This document shows, in pieces, positions 36,321 to 48,852 of a stretch of 64,000 nucleotides of DNA (its first letter is position 1; every line of letters begins with the position of its first letter). Source of the DNA: Trichinella spiralis (taxonomy: Eukaryota > Nematoda > Enoplea > Trichinellida > Trichinellidae); the NCBI GenBank assembly GCA_000181795.3, contig CM012954.1, positions 4,361,214-4,425,213 on the forward strand. Direction: 5' to 3'. The position numbers and the translations under genes were made by a program. The notes under the pieces were generated by a model. The model worked only from the letters and a program-made list of their open reading frames with translations. It was not told the origin of the DNA and ran no database searches.

Positions 36321-39300
36321 GCATTACGATTCATATATCCAAATACAGTATGCATAAATTTCCGAATTAATTTATTATATAAACACATATGTATATATAA
36401 ATGAATATATATATATATTTGTGTGTGTATAATTTAAATTTACATTTTCTGCTGATAGACTGTTGTGAAGACTTTTTTAAAGATGTTTAATTTATCTTCA
36501 TCTGTGGCTTATTTTTTGGGTTCTTTTCGAATTCTATTATATAATTTTCAGTTACTTCAGCAAAAGTTTTAACAATATTCAAGTCATTTTATTTTGATAT
36601 TCTAGGAAGAATATGCGCATAAAAGAAATTACCTAAAATAATATATCACACATGAAAAATCATTAACCAATCTTAATTTTATAACAGGAAATTTATTATC
36701 ATTGCATTACTGATGCAATTTTAGATAGATAGTATTGAGTTCAGTATATATATTTGTATAACTTTTTAATCATAAATTAGTATACTGTAAAAGGACATTT
36801 GTCATATTTTACCTTGACGAGCGTCTGGTATGTACTTGAATTATTTCTAACTGTCATATTTTGAATGGTTTTCTTTAATTAAGAAATGCAGTTTTTATGA
36901 TATGCACGACTAAAGATAAAGTGAATGCTGACTTACATGTTATGCTGCAACCACATTTCACTGATTTTTGAAAGCATTATATTGTGGTATGTGATTTTAT
37001 TTTTTTCTTTTAAATTGCAGTTCAGTGTTTGTTACTTTAAGCAATATGAAAGTATTTTTACGTGAGATTGTGTTTTCCATTAAATTGCATTATTATTATT
37101 TCGTTGTATTTGGCCATCAGATCTTCTCGAAAATGTATTAATTTATATGCTGACGTTGGACTGATTTATTCCTGCTATTGATATTTTCTTAACGCAGGTT
37201 TTGTGAATCTTTCTCATGCAGTTATGGTTTCTTAGTTAAAATGAAAATTTTAATCTCAATTCGCAAAATTATACAGGCTGTGTAGCGTAACATTTTTAAT
37301 TATAAGAACTGTAGGTTTTTATTTCAATTTTTTGCATTAGACAATTTATTTTTGATTGATGATTGTCAGCCAGAATTAAGGGAAATTTTTCATTAAACTT
37401 GAATTCGACGATTTCAGCCGTGAATGAACAATTGCTGTTTACTTAATATCGCACCAAAAATTGTTGTTAAGAGAATCTATCGCATGTTTAGCATTAGATG
37501 TGTCAATATAATTTGAGCTTATTCGCAGCATATCTTATCTCTCTTATCCTTCTGTGTTGGTGCGTTTGCTTTCTCAAGCGGTTTTACTCTTTGTTAATAA
37601 TATTAACGCTACCGCTCCCATTGTAAACTATTAATAGTAACATTGTTTTAAAATTTAATCTCTGTTGTATACGTTTTCATGATGTTTGCAATGCAAAGGG
37701 TTAATTACAAATGACTGACTACTGGTTTTTGTGTTTCCGTTCAAATAGGTCAATTTTTTGTGACGATTGTTCAATGTACTCGTTTATAGTTTATTTTTTG
37801 TATTCTTTATTTGTTATCCTTTCTATGCATGTTTTACTTGTGAAAATTGTTATGTTAATATAAATAGCAATTGGTATAGGAAATTTCTCGGACAAATAAG
37901 CCAATTTTATAAAAGTCCACCTTCTTTGTGTAATGCATCGTAAAATAGCTGCTTTTTGAATATTTTTAAAAGTTGTAATTTGATTTGTTGAATTGCAATG
38001 TTTGCAATAAAGTGAGGACAAACACTTGACTAGATTTTCTTCGACAGTAACTTTAGATGTCATTTTGCATCATGAAGCATGAACGTTGCAGAGAATGCGT
38101 GAATAATTGACAATTTTTCTGAAAAAAAAATTTTTTTATTTCTTTTTTTCATGGATATCAGCTGAAAAATCGAAATCATTTTAGACATTTCAATCGGTAG
38201 AATAATTGCACAACTGTGTGATTGAAGTTGCTTGCTGTTGGGAAAACATTTCTAGATTATGCAATTTTCCGTTGAAATTCATTGAAATTCAATATATATA
38301 TATATCTTTATTGTTATGAATTGCTTAATGTGATTTCTTATATTATAGAATTTGCTTTAATTTCTGCTTCTGCAAATTGTCACGTTTGCAACTTGTGATA
38401 TTTGACATATGTATGTATCGAATATAAATATTTATGGTGTTTATTGCACCAATTATTAAACTATATGGTATGTAATTGACAATTTTTTGGGGGTAGTTTT
38501 TGCTTGATGGTTTGTTCATTGTGTGATTGCGATTGAATCAGAAAAAATCGATGAAAGTCCGTGAGAGCATTTTCATTGTTGGCATTTGCACAACAATAAT
38601 ACTTGCTCGTCTTTGATTAAAAAAAATATGTGTAGTATTGATCAAGTTTTTTTGTTTTATTTAAAAATGGCACATTCCAAAAACTCTTTAGCTAAAACGC
38701 AACAGTTTAATGTGTTGGTGGTTTTAATTTATTTTTGATTAAAAATGACATTGTCATGTGATGATGATGTTTGGAGCGATTTTTCAATTCAATTTTACCA
38801 ATTTTGAGTTGCACATTCAAATTGGTTGTCAATAGATTTAGGTAGATGTTGTGTTGTTTTGTTTCCACAGCTTTCCAAGCTGCAATTTCAGATCTTTTAA
38901 GATTCTATTTTGCAAACGGCCAGTGGGCATGTTGTTGCATACGATTGATGATTGATTTCTTATGCGCCATATTATCGGATTCTTTAAAAATAATCGCAAT
39001 AAATATGATGCTCTTGTAGCCAATCAATTTTCACTTGTATATTCAATCTCACACCGCGTTTCAACGTCTCTTGAAAATGGCATTTCCCACTTTTGTATCT
39101 GTTGTCCACTTTGCTTGTTATGATCTGCTTTTGTAGCCGTTGCAATCACAGTTTTCCCATTGATCTTACACATCTCTCTGTTAAGATCAAGTGATGCAGT
39201 TTTGCAGTTTTTGTGCATCATTTTGTAAAATTGATGCATTTGCTTCTGCTATTCGAAGGCTAACTTTTGTTGTTGTTTTTGCTATATTCTGCTTGATTTT

Positions 39301-41906
39301 ACAGTCCGTAGTATATTTCATATGCGTAGTTATTTGTTCGTACAGTTGTATACGATGAAAATAATATTTTTTCTTGAAAAATGAATTTTTCTTGAACTTG
39401 ACCATCATTTTTACTGTCAATGGCGAGCAGATTGCTTTCACTTTTTTATTATTATACGATTATGTTTTTATTTTTTTGCTTTAAAAATGATAAGTTTTCC
39501 ATTTTACTGGAATTTTGTGCAGTTTGATTGGGGTAGATTTTTCAGAAGCAGTTATTCATTTTTATGCATATTTTTCTTGACGGCAATGTTTAATGACATT
39601 TTGTGATTTAGTGATTTAATTATTTATTGCATTCATTTATTTAACAAAGTGTTTCTGTCGAGTGGAACTGGTTTAATATAAATAATTAGGCTTGCTTGAG
39701 AAAAATCGAATTTTCAAGTCAGATGTGTTTATTTTACAAGCAGTTTAGTTTGTACTGTATCATTTTTATTTAAATGTTTCTCTTTGCTTTGTTAGTAGAT
39801 GTGTCGTCATTTTGTTATAAATAAAAGTTATTTGCATTTTCAAGTGATTGAATTAGTGATTCTTGGAAGCAGAAACATTTTTGATGGGGTTTTTAAATGT
39901 AGAATCGGCTTCTGTTTTTCAAACGAAAATTTAAGCTTTCTTGATGAATTTTGACTAATTGCTTTTGAACTGGCCAACTTTTGCCAACAATGGTTTTATC
40001 ATGCTGTGATAAGTTAACATGTGATGGTTGCATTTTAATAAAGTAAGCACTGAAAAATTATAAAGAATAATAAATATTTTTTAAAGTTTTAGTTTCTTGA
40101 ATGAAGATTTATTATTGTTTTACATTTTACATATACTAGTTTTTGTATATGTTGTTGTTGTTGAATATTGTTGTTCAAATTTGGCATTGATGGTTATTTA
40201 TTGGATTTTTAATCGACATTTGGTAAAATTGTTGAAATGAAATCGAACTAGGGCGAAATCTTTAGCCAAAGCTTTGCTTGCTAAGAAGGCATTTTGGAAT
40301 TTCGAAGCATTTAACACCATTACTGGCTTCGGTGCCGTTGGTTGATGTTACTGGTGTGTCTTCGACTCGACGATCGATTACTACTTCCATTTGCTTTGAA
40401 ATGCTTAATTCGACTGACGCAATCGCTTCAACTTCACCAAGCTATAATCGTTTGATTTACACGCAAATCAGAGTTGCTCTCCTCTTTTGCAAAGTGACAG
40501 ACGACTAAGTTTGTAAACTTCTTATTCTTATTTTGCTTCTTCTTCACCGGATGTTGTATAAAATGCACAAAATTATGCATATGCTGGCTGCTTGTTGATG
40601 AATTGTTTCCTTCAACGACGACATAAAATATTTTCATATTTGATAATTGATGCCTAAATTCAATCAGGCAGAGTGATTTTATACGTTTCAATTTTTGGTG
40701 GTTTTTGTTTGGATTTTGAAAAAATTATTTTCATCATCAATTGAAATTTTAAAAAAGTCGAATAAGCATATTTTTGTTGTTGTTGTTTTGAAAGCAAACG
40801 TTTTAAAAATTTATCGTGTAATGATTTCCTTAATTTCTTTGATTTTAGCGTGACATCAGATCAACTCTGCTCACTCACACAGTCAGTCCACTTTGAATAC
40901 GACATCGAGCATCGTTTTGATTGCTTGTTGTTTGCTAGATGTATGAGATGATTTATTTGTTTGTTTAAAAGCGGGGAAAATGGATTGTCGAAAACGAAAA
41001 CCAGAAGATTAATAATATTTTAAGAAAAGTGAAATTTTAAGACGATTTCACTTGAGAATGCTTTTAATTTTGTTCAATCGTTCAAACGTGATTTTATCAG
41101 TAACAACAATTGGTCAGTGTGAAGTGTTTGATTGTAGTGTTTTGTTTCAAAATAATACATCCGGATCATTTAAATTTGATTGATGTTGATTTGAATTTAA
41201 GAAAAGCAGTTGTTGCGATTATGTATGTATGTATGTATGTATGTATAGATATTTTGTGATGTATGATTTTCTTGTTTGCATTTTGTTTACAACTAAGCGG
41301 CTGACATTTTGATAGAGTTAAATTTTGCCGGTCTGCGTGTCGATCGCTTTCAATTCTTGCAACAGTTGAATGTTGATTGCCTTGAAAGAAACTGTAGTCT
41401 GCAACTTGTTTCCACTGGCCGTTGGAAGGGCGTTGTCGTGGATGCTTTCAATTTTCAGTTTTATCATTGCTTATTATTGGTGGAATTTTGTTTTGAAAAA
41501 AAATATATTTAAACAATCAACCGGAAAATTTATTTTTTGTTTTAATTCCAGAAAATGATTTGTTAGCCGACTGACTGGTCTGATGTTGAAGCGAGTGGAA
41601 TTTTCTTGTTTTTATTAAGCAAACATCTTGACGCAGTAAACCGGGAAATTTTTAGCTTTCATATAAAATGGATGAATATTTTGATGAATTGTATAATTAA
41701 TTTGTAATTATTCAGTTGGACGTTTTATTTTGCAGATTGTTGGCGGAGATGCATATTTTTTTGTTTCACGAGCAGAAGCAGCAGAAAGAAATAGCAGCGA
41801 GTAATAAATAGTGAATGCGAGTGAAAATGTTCATGAAAGCACATTGAATGAGGAAAACTGTTGTTTGGAAAAGAATCAGAATAAATATATAATAATCCAT
41901 TGACTG
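36321..41906. other. 5.6-kb T-rich region without recognisable gene
   Basis: Strongly T-rich on the plus strand, the bias seen in introns and flanks of plus-strand genes here. It may therefore be the 5' leader and introns of the LysM-TLDc gene at 41.9 kb, or an intergenic enhancer region. Patches with acceptor-like starts and more GC (40275-40505, 40850-40940, 41300-41450) could be untranslated exons. No protein family was recognised in them. Confidence 0.45.
41221..41246. repeat. (ATGT)n microsatellite
   Basis: Six or so tandem ATGT units. Confidence 0.9.
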
Positions 41907-44360
41907 ATGACCGTCGACAGCATGTCCAGCAAGTCGAACGATAGCGAAGAAGAGGAACTTTTGTACACGGTTAAGCCGATGGACACGCTCGAAGGCATCG
42001 CCGCCAGACACGACATGACCATTGGTCAGTTGATGAAGCTGAATCGACTTTGCAATCGAATCATTTTTCCCGGCCAAGTTTTGCACTTGCCCTCAGCCGG
42101 TGTGGTCAGCAACGGTTCGACCAAACCGAAACGCTACCCTGGTCACTGTGTCCAGTCCACTGTAACCTCGCCGCCGCCGCCGCCGCCGCCGCTGGTCGAC
42201 TCGGTTGATTATTGTTCCGGTTCCGGTGATTCGTTGAAGCCGGCTTCACCGTTGGTCAGTCTGTACAAGCAGCCCAGCTTCGAGGTGGACGAATACTGCT
42301 TGGATGCGCAACCCGACGGCAGACGTGACGCCGACGCCGACTGTTTGCGTCAGTTTATGAAAATTCAAGTTCGCGAATTTACCGAAACCGAGGGCGTGGT
42401 CAGCGGTGTACTGCTGGCAACGCCGAATTGTTTGATGTTCGATCCGGACGTCAGTCATCCGTTGGTTGTTGAAAACGGCGTCGAAAAATACAGCATGGTG
42501 GTGGCTTTGGAACAACTGGTGTCGGTTTCGTTGTTCAAGAACGTCTCGGCGCTCACCGACCGACCGTCGCCCGAAGAGCTCGTCTACCCTTCACCGACGC
42601 TGAACAGCGGTGGGCGTCGCTCGAACCCTTCTGCGGATACGGAAGATGCCGCCGCCCCTGCTACCGCTGCTGCTGCTCAAGATGTTCAAACGGAAGAAGC
42701 TGTGGTCCACCAAAAACAAGCACGGTCGTCGTCGAACGATGATCAATGCCTCGAAAGCGATTTGTGTGATGTGTTTGCCGACAATGGGGAAGATGATAAT
42801 AAAGAGGAGGAAGAGGAGGTGGAGCAAAATTTGAATTGGTACAACAACGACGAAATTGATCCAGTATCGGCGTTGCCGAATCGAACCAGAGTATTCAAGG
42901 CGTTATCTCTGGCGCCTTTGTCCCAAATGGGCATGTCTTACATCAACCGAGCCGGCCATTCGATACTGAACAGAGCCCAGTCGGTCGGTGGTACGGGTGC
43001 GATGGCGGCGGCCAAGGCGGCCAAATTGGTCACCGGTGTGCCGAAACGGATCGCGACAATTTCCACGGATTGGTTGAATACTCAAGGTGTGTGTTGGGGA
43101 TTTGTGCGTTGATTTGGTGTTGTTTTGATTTCGAAATTTTTGATCTTTTTTTTCAGAATCGGTCGGTTTGAAATTCAACGACGAAAACAGCAGTGCATCA
43201 ACAACAGCAGCAACGGGCGAAAATGCTGCATTGTCGAAATTGAAACGTAAAACTGCTGAAGCACGAGAAATTGCGGTGAGTGAATTGCCAACCAAATTTA
43301 AATTAATTTAATTAATACGTCGTCGTACTTGCAGAATCGCAGCAACAATTTGCCTAGTCAGAGTAGTGACGGTTGTCCGTTTCCGACCGTGGACGAGCTG
43401 TTCCCTTACCAAAGACGGGGTGAAATTTGCACGGAGATGCCATTTTTCTTGCACATACAAGTCAAGCAGACTGACCAGTCGTCGTCGAAGACTCAGTTCT
43501 GGTTCAGCTTTCCGCCCGAGATGGCCGACTCGTTCTGCTCTTTTCTGCTTCTCCACTGTCCGGACAAGTACGGGACCGACTGCTGTGGTGGGGAAGGGAC
43601 GTCGTTGTCGCCGTCGTCCACGTCGGTCGACTGTACCGCCCCCTCAGTTCAGGATGGATCTTTTGTCATTGTCAACGGCGACGACCAAGATTTGCCAGCC
43701 CGAGCGGCTTACAATCAATTTCTCACGCCCGACAAATGTTCGCTGAATCGCCAGTGGGAAATTGTGACCGTCGACGAAGCGAAACGTCGACTGTCGCTTT
43801 CGAATTTGAGCTCGTTGGCCGAACAGCCGTTGCCCAGCGGATGCCAAGAGTCGCGTTTGTTGAAAGTGCCGCTAATTCGTCGCCTGATGGAATTTTTGCC
43901 AGCCCGAGCTCAAGGATATCCGTGGGTGTTGGTCTATTCGAGCGAATTGCACGGTTTCGCCTTGTCGACCCTGTACCGTCACATGGCCATGTTCAAGGAC
44001 TGCATGTCGCCGTCGTTGTTGGTCATCCGTGACACGGACGAGCACACGTTCGGCTGCGTGGTCAACTGCTTGCTGGCGATTTCCGACCATTTCTACGGGA
44101 CCGGCGAATCGTTGCTTTTCACCGACTATCCCCAGTTCGAAGTGTACCGTTGGACCGGTGCCAACAACTACATTGTCAAAGGGAGCGGCGAGAGTTTGGC
44201 TTTCGGCGCCGGCAACGGAGTCAACGGTCTCTGGCTGGACAGCGACCTCTACCACGGCAGAACCGAGCCTTGCGACACGTTCGACAACCGACCCCTGACC
44301 CAGTCCACCGACTTTGTCATATCCGGCGTCGAAGCTTGGTGTTTTCGTTTGAACGACTAG
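41907..44360 (+). CDS. OXR1: LysM-GRAM-TLDc protein (OXR1/NCOA7 family)
   Basis: Three exons (41907-43086, 43157-43275, 43335-44360), 774 residues. The LysM domain is at residues ~18-62 (LYTVKPMDTLEGIAARHDM, NRLCNRIIFPGQVLHLP). A GRAM-like domain lies at ~150-200 (VVSGVLLATPNCLMFDP). Middle segments are low-complexity: polyproline from (CCG)n at 42170-42193 and an acidic EDDNKEEEEEVE. The TLDc domain fills the C-terminus (LLKVPLIRRLMEFLPARAQG, DEHTFGCVVNCLL, GTGESLLFTD, FGAGNGVNGLWLDSDLYHGR, ending SGVEAWCF), as in human OXR1 and NCOA7. TLDc proteins protect against oxidative stress and bind and disassemble the vacuolar ATPase. The long isoform with LysM is seen here; short TLDc-only isoforms from internal promoters are known in the family. 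Confidence 0.92.
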
Positions 44361-44662
44361 CCAACAAAGTCCAGCTTAACATGGTCCACCGACTTATTTA
44401 CTCGTTTCTTTTGTTGCGATGCGAAATGTAGCCCCCCCCCTCTACAAACAACGAACGAGCTCTTTTTCTTCTTCTTTTCTCTCGTCTAGTTTTAGCTTAA
44501 TCCATCCATCGTCTTTTTTGTTCAATATGTTTTCTAATGCTACTCGGATGATATTATACAAGTGAAGTGAGTAAATTTGTTTTTTTTTCCTGAAATTTTC
44601 AAGTGTCCGATGTTGTCGCCACCTTTTGACAGGATATTGTCCAGAAAAAGTATATTTGTGCC

Positions 44663-44689
44663 ATTGTTGTTGTTGTTGTTGTTGTTGTT
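44663..44689. repeat. (GTT)n microsatellite
   Basis: Nine or so GTT units just upstream of the ZnT6-like start codon. Confidence 0.9.
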
Positions 44690-44725
44690 ATTCAGTGTGT
44701 GTATTTTTGTAGCAAAGCAGCAATA

Positions 44726-45934
44726 ATGTATCGATTGTATCGTCATGCTTTGGCTTGGCCTCAGGTAAAATTGATCAAATAATTGCAATGATGATTAAAT
44801 TCTTTTTTTTTTGAATAGGGTCGATTGAACTTGGGTTCGGCAGCGTTGAGTGCAGCCTGTTTTGTTGTCATCTTGTTCACTGTATCCTACACGAAAAGTT
44901 TAAGTAATTGTGTAAAAATTTACTTCTTCCATTCGTACTGTTCCATTTTTTCCTTCAAATTTGCATTTTCAGTGCTTCAAATCTATTCGCTGATGTGCAT
45001 TTTTCATTGCATGTCGTTGTTGCTCGACTTGGTTGTCGCGGCTTTGAACTCTGATCACGGTCGTCGCATGATCGTCGATGGCAAAAACGCCACCAGCTAC
45101 GGCTACGAACGTGCCGACGTGGTCGGCTTGTTCAGCATCACGATGCTTGTCCAATTGGGCGCTTTGTTCGTCGTCAAGGAGAGCTTCGAACAGTTGTTCG
45201 AATCCCACCACGACGATTCGACGGTGGTGTCGAATTTGTGGCTGGTAGTGGCACCGTCGGTGGCTCTTCTCACCCAACTGTACGTCATATACGGTGTACC
45301 GAGCGCCTCGTTGACTCACGTGATCACGGCCAGCAGTTCGAGTTGGCTTCAAGAACAAGTGGCCGATATCTGCCACGCCCTTTGTCGCGTGTTGCCCGTC
45401 TTCAGCGCGTTCCTTTTGCCCAGAATCAATACGATACTGTTGATTTCCATATCCGGATGGACGCTCTGCATATGCAATTACATTTGCATTGAAGCATAGT
45501 CAGTATAGTTTGTTTGTTTGTTTGTTAACTTGCTTGTTGTGTTCAGTTGTTCGTTTTTCAGCAGTTATTCCACATGTGACGCCGCATTTTGTCTTCTGTA
45601 CGCCACGATGCTCATCGGCACGATGTATCCGCTGGCAGTATATACTGGTGGGATTTTGTTGCAGAGCTGCCCGTCGTACATGCTTCCCCAGTTGGAAAAG
45701 TGCCTGCGCGAATGTGGCACGTTGGACGGGGTGCTGGAAGTGACCGACGAGCATTTCTGGCAGTTGTCGTTCAACAAGATGGCCGGCTCGTTGTTGGTGC
45801 GAGTGAGGCGCGACGCCGACGAACAGCTCGTCCTGGCCAGGGTGTGCGCCAAGTTGCATCCGTTCGTCTGCGATTTGACCGTCCAAGTGGTCAAAGATAC
45901 AGCTTGGAAAGCCCCTAAACACCAACTTCAGTAA
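44726..45934 (+). CDS. SLC30A6: Zinc transporter ZnT6-like (SLC30A6)
   Basis: Cation diffusion facilitator family. The first exon (44726-44764) encodes MYRLYRHALAWPQ; the second starts at 44819 (GRLNLGSAALSAACF). Strong matches to human ZnT6: SYGYERADVVGLF (human YSFGFERLEVLAVF), QLGALFVVKESFEQLFE, SSSWLQEQVADICHALC, GTMYPLAVYTGGILLQ, LDGVLEVTDEHFWQLSF and AGSLLVRVRRDADEQLVLA. The exon join near 45490-45562 uses a GTCAGT donor. The transmembrane HxxxD zinc sites of active ZnTs are not present in their usual form (CDAAFCLLYATM in TM5), as in ZnT6, which works as a non-transporting partner of ZnT5 in the early secretory pathway to load phosphatases. The C-terminus is shorter than in mammals; the stop at 45932-45934 may instead be spliced past, because GTAAAG overlaps it. 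Lies 366 nt after OXR1 on the same strand. Confidence 0.88.
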
Positions 45935-45998
45935 AGTTTGTTCTGTTGTTGTTGTTGTTTTGTTGTTGGTTTTTCATCAACACTGACAATATTTTAAA

Positions 45999-46018
45999 AT
46001 ATATATATATATATATAT
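45999..46018. repeat. (TA)n microsatellite
   Basis: Ten TA dinucleotides in the convergent 3' region of the ZnT6-like and LDLa genes. Confidence 0.9.
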
Positions 46019-46178
46019 GTATTCGCATTTTATTGAATATAAATGCAAATTTTCAGAAGAGAGGAAGAAAAAAGAATTTTTTTCCATTTTTTGAAAATTT
46101 CAAATTATATGATCAAGTAAGGCGGCAGTGTATGTGGGGGTAAGGGGAAAATGGAATTTTGTGAACCAAAAAATCCAA

Positions 46179-47528
46179 TCACACCCAATCAACTTGTTGA
46201 CGATTGTTGTGATTCTTTGGCTTACGATAATTTCCATTTTCCATTCCATTCCAGTAGTAATAATCGTAATGGAAATTTTTGTTGCTGTTGGTTTGTGTTC
46301 TCGTCGAATTATCGTTCAACTCTAAGCACAATGCCTGCAGCATGGTGTTGGAATAGGTCGGCGGTGGACTGCCGGTGCTCAACCCTGCCTTGCCGTCGTC
46401 GTCGTCGTCGTCGTCATCAACGCTCGTCATCATCCCTCGGACATGCTTGTAACAGGGTGGTGGACCGTTGTTGACCGACGACGACAAGTCGAAATTATCA
46501 CCTTTGCACCGTTGCTGATCGTGATGTCGACGTCGTTGTTGACAATATATTGCTTCTTGAAATGAAAAGAAAAATTAAACAAACACACAATTGGACGAAT
46601 ATATTAAATCAATTTAAAAACTTACTTTCCAACTTTTGGCAGTTTTTCTCTTGCAAAGTAGCGGTAAGTGTACGAATCACTTGACGAATTCTTCCTGCAA
46701 ATGTATGCAAAACAACTGCTTTTATTTGCCTACACATCGTTAGATGTGAATGAAAGAAAATATTTGATTCGTATTAAAAAAAAGATGAGAAGCTAATTTA
46801 TCACGAGCATATCTTCTTATATTGGAAATTGAAATTCAAAACGTGTGAGGAATTCCTTTCAACTTCTTCAATTAAGTAGGTTTTATTCAATTTTACAAAA
46901 ACAACCTATTTATCAGAAGCATACTGTATGAGGAATTTCTGAGCATCGATCGACTTTTACATATTGATCGGCTTAGCATCATCGCTCGTAATATGCGATT
47001 GATTTTTGACAATACATTCTTCGACAACTGATAGACTAGAGTGGAAGTTTGAAATATGAAGAAATCAACGCAACTCACTCATCTCCGTCATTCGGTCCGT
47101 TTCCCACTGACGACATTTTTTAATTCCAATCAACATGCTGACAACAAGCACAATACAGGCTGCTATTGTTGGTAGAACGATTGTGGTAACGACTGAGAAA
47201 TTCGGCACACGGTATTGAGCTTGGGCATGAGTCACTTGAATAAGCATGAATAACAATAACAAATTCAGCATGTTACGCAGAAAAAAAAACAGTGGAAGAT
47301 TTTTACTGTGAGAACAACGGAAAAAGCAAACTCACTGGCTTTGTAACAGTGGAGCTCGTCGCTACCATCTGGACACTGCTCAACTCCGTCGCAACGTTTC
47401 ACCAAACTTTCTTCAATACAATCACCGTTGTGACAGCGGAAGAAATTATCATAAGCACATAAGTCTGGAAAATGGACGACAATCAGAGAAGCAGAATATT
47501 GAAATGGAATTTCAAAGGCAAACTAATA

Positions 47529-47563
<35 letters not shown>

Positions 47564-47673
47564 TAATCAAGATAATCAAAGCAACTAGCGACACAGAAAC
47601 GAACAAAGGAAAAAGCTACGTTTGTGCGGCTTTCGTTCGCTGCTTACCGACGTGAAGTGAAATTGTGTTCATT
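46179..47673 (-). CDS. Single-pass membrane protein with one LDL-receptor class A domain and PPxY motifs
   Basis: Minus-strand gene. The LDLa exon (~47337-47466) reads [15 protein letters not shown] ... [17 protein letters not shown], with all six cysteines and the calcium-binding DGSDE. The next exon has the membrane span [19 protein letters not shown] followed by basic residues ([10 protein letters not shown]). Cytoplasmic exons give [31 protein letters not shown] and a last exon with an Asp run, GSPPPTYSN (a PPxY WW-ligand) and PPPCYKH. This resembles LDLRAD3/LDLRAD4-type proteins, which recruit Nedd4 ubiquitin ligases, but orthology is not certain. The first coding exon drawn (MNTISLHV, start 47673) lacks a signal peptide, so an upstream exon may be missing. 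The membrane exon also has its own ATG at 47271 with a good signal peptide ([18 protein letters not shown]), in the same frame. Confidence 0.65.
47534..47562. repeat. (AAT)n microsatellite
   Basis: Ten or so AAT/ATA units in the intron upstream of the LDLa exon. Confidence 0.9.
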
Positions 47674-48648
47674 GGTCTGGCCTGGAACTGGAGATGATGA
47701 TCGATTTGTCAATTTTTCACCGTTGTCTGGTTGAACAAATTGCCATTTCTCTCAAATAGCCTCAACGCATTCTCTGCACACGTCGAAACGCGGTTAACAT
47801 TATTCATGCAAATTTCACGGCTCTCAATTGTAAAGTCAACGAATGCTTCGACAATACACAATTGAACTTGTAGATGGTTCTTTTCTCTCTCTCTCTCTGT
47901 TTTTTGTCGTTTTTCAACTTTTGCAAAATCCAAAAAAGCAAAAATAAACTTGGTTCAATGCTTGGTGGTGGTGCAGAAGCAAAATTATTTATGAATGATT
48001 GACAATTAATAATTTTATGCAGATTTATCCATCCAATCGCGACGTTCCTAATTGCATTATCGAAACTGATATGACCAGTTGCTAGCGGAACAATTTCAAC
48101 AACAAATCGTTGTTCATTCAGACAATATTGTCATCATTGGTCGGCCGGCAGTTGGAAATTCAAACAGATAAACATATATCGATTGCTTTCATTTGTCGAC
48201 TTTTAATTCTTCGTATCGTACAGTATGATTTTCACGTTGTTTTTTTTCCCTATTTTATTACCTTTTTCTTCGGTAAAATTTATTATTTTTGACGCAAATG
48301 TTTTTTTACTAAGATATTTTAAACAAAATTATCGAAAGTAAAATTCTAAATTTCCAGTTGCTGAAAGATGAACTATAATATCGATGTTGATTTGTTTTTT
48401 ATTATTTTAAATCAATTTTCAATATTTATTTTGTCGAAACAATATTATATTTATCAATTTTGCATTCGAACTGATCATTGGAATGCAATCGAACCGTTTA
48501 GTTTGAATTAAGTAATGTTCGAAATTTGAAGGAATTTTGTTTAGAAATTTTAAAATTTCTGTATTATATTAAATTTGCAATATTATTCTGCTTATTTTTA
48601 TTTGAATTGTTAAATTTATCACAGTATGACTGAGGACCTTTATCATCC
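47674..48648. other. Divergent region between LDLa gene and small mitochondrial-type gene
   Basis: Presumed promoters of both genes. A short CT run lies at 47885-47899. An eight-codon upstream ORF (ATG 48626, stop TGA 48650-48652) overlaps the micropeptide start as ATGA. Confidence 0.45.
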
Positions 48649-48837
48649 ATGATTAGTACTGTATGTTGGTAGAGTGAAAATTGCTTTGAAATTTAACATT
48701 TTATGTTCTTGCAGAGCATTCGAAAATTCAAGTGGGCTATTCTATTTCCGTTTGCAAGCGGCGGATTGATATATCTTGACTGGAATCGCACAAAAAAATT
48801 CAAACAAAACAATAAGCTGAAATCGATTGCCAACTGA
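48649..48837 (+). CDS. 44-residue membrane micropeptide (spliced), first ORF of a likely dicistronic unit
   Basis: Exon 1 is 48649-48660 (ATG plus three codons), then a 54-nt intron with GTATGT donor and TTCTTGCAG acceptor, then exon 2 at 48715-48837 ending in TGA. The peptide begins MISTSIRKFKWAILFPFASG and continues GLIYLDWNRTKKFKQNN to a basic C-terminus. It has one hydrophobic segment (about residues 11-25) and about nine Lys/Arg against one Asp. Without splicing the frame stops after seven codons. Short, basic, single-span proteins of this size are common in the mitochondrial inner membrane; FASGxL followed by a basic tail recalls mitoregulin, but I do not claim homology. The start context is weak (T at -3). 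The stop lies 15 nt before the NDUFB1-like start. Confidence 0.5.
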
Positions 48838-48852
48838 AATTTCACTTATAAC

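Noticed and set aside
40278-40508. 76-codon plus frame in the T-rich region
   Set aside because: No family motif; may be an untranslated exon, but coding is not supported.
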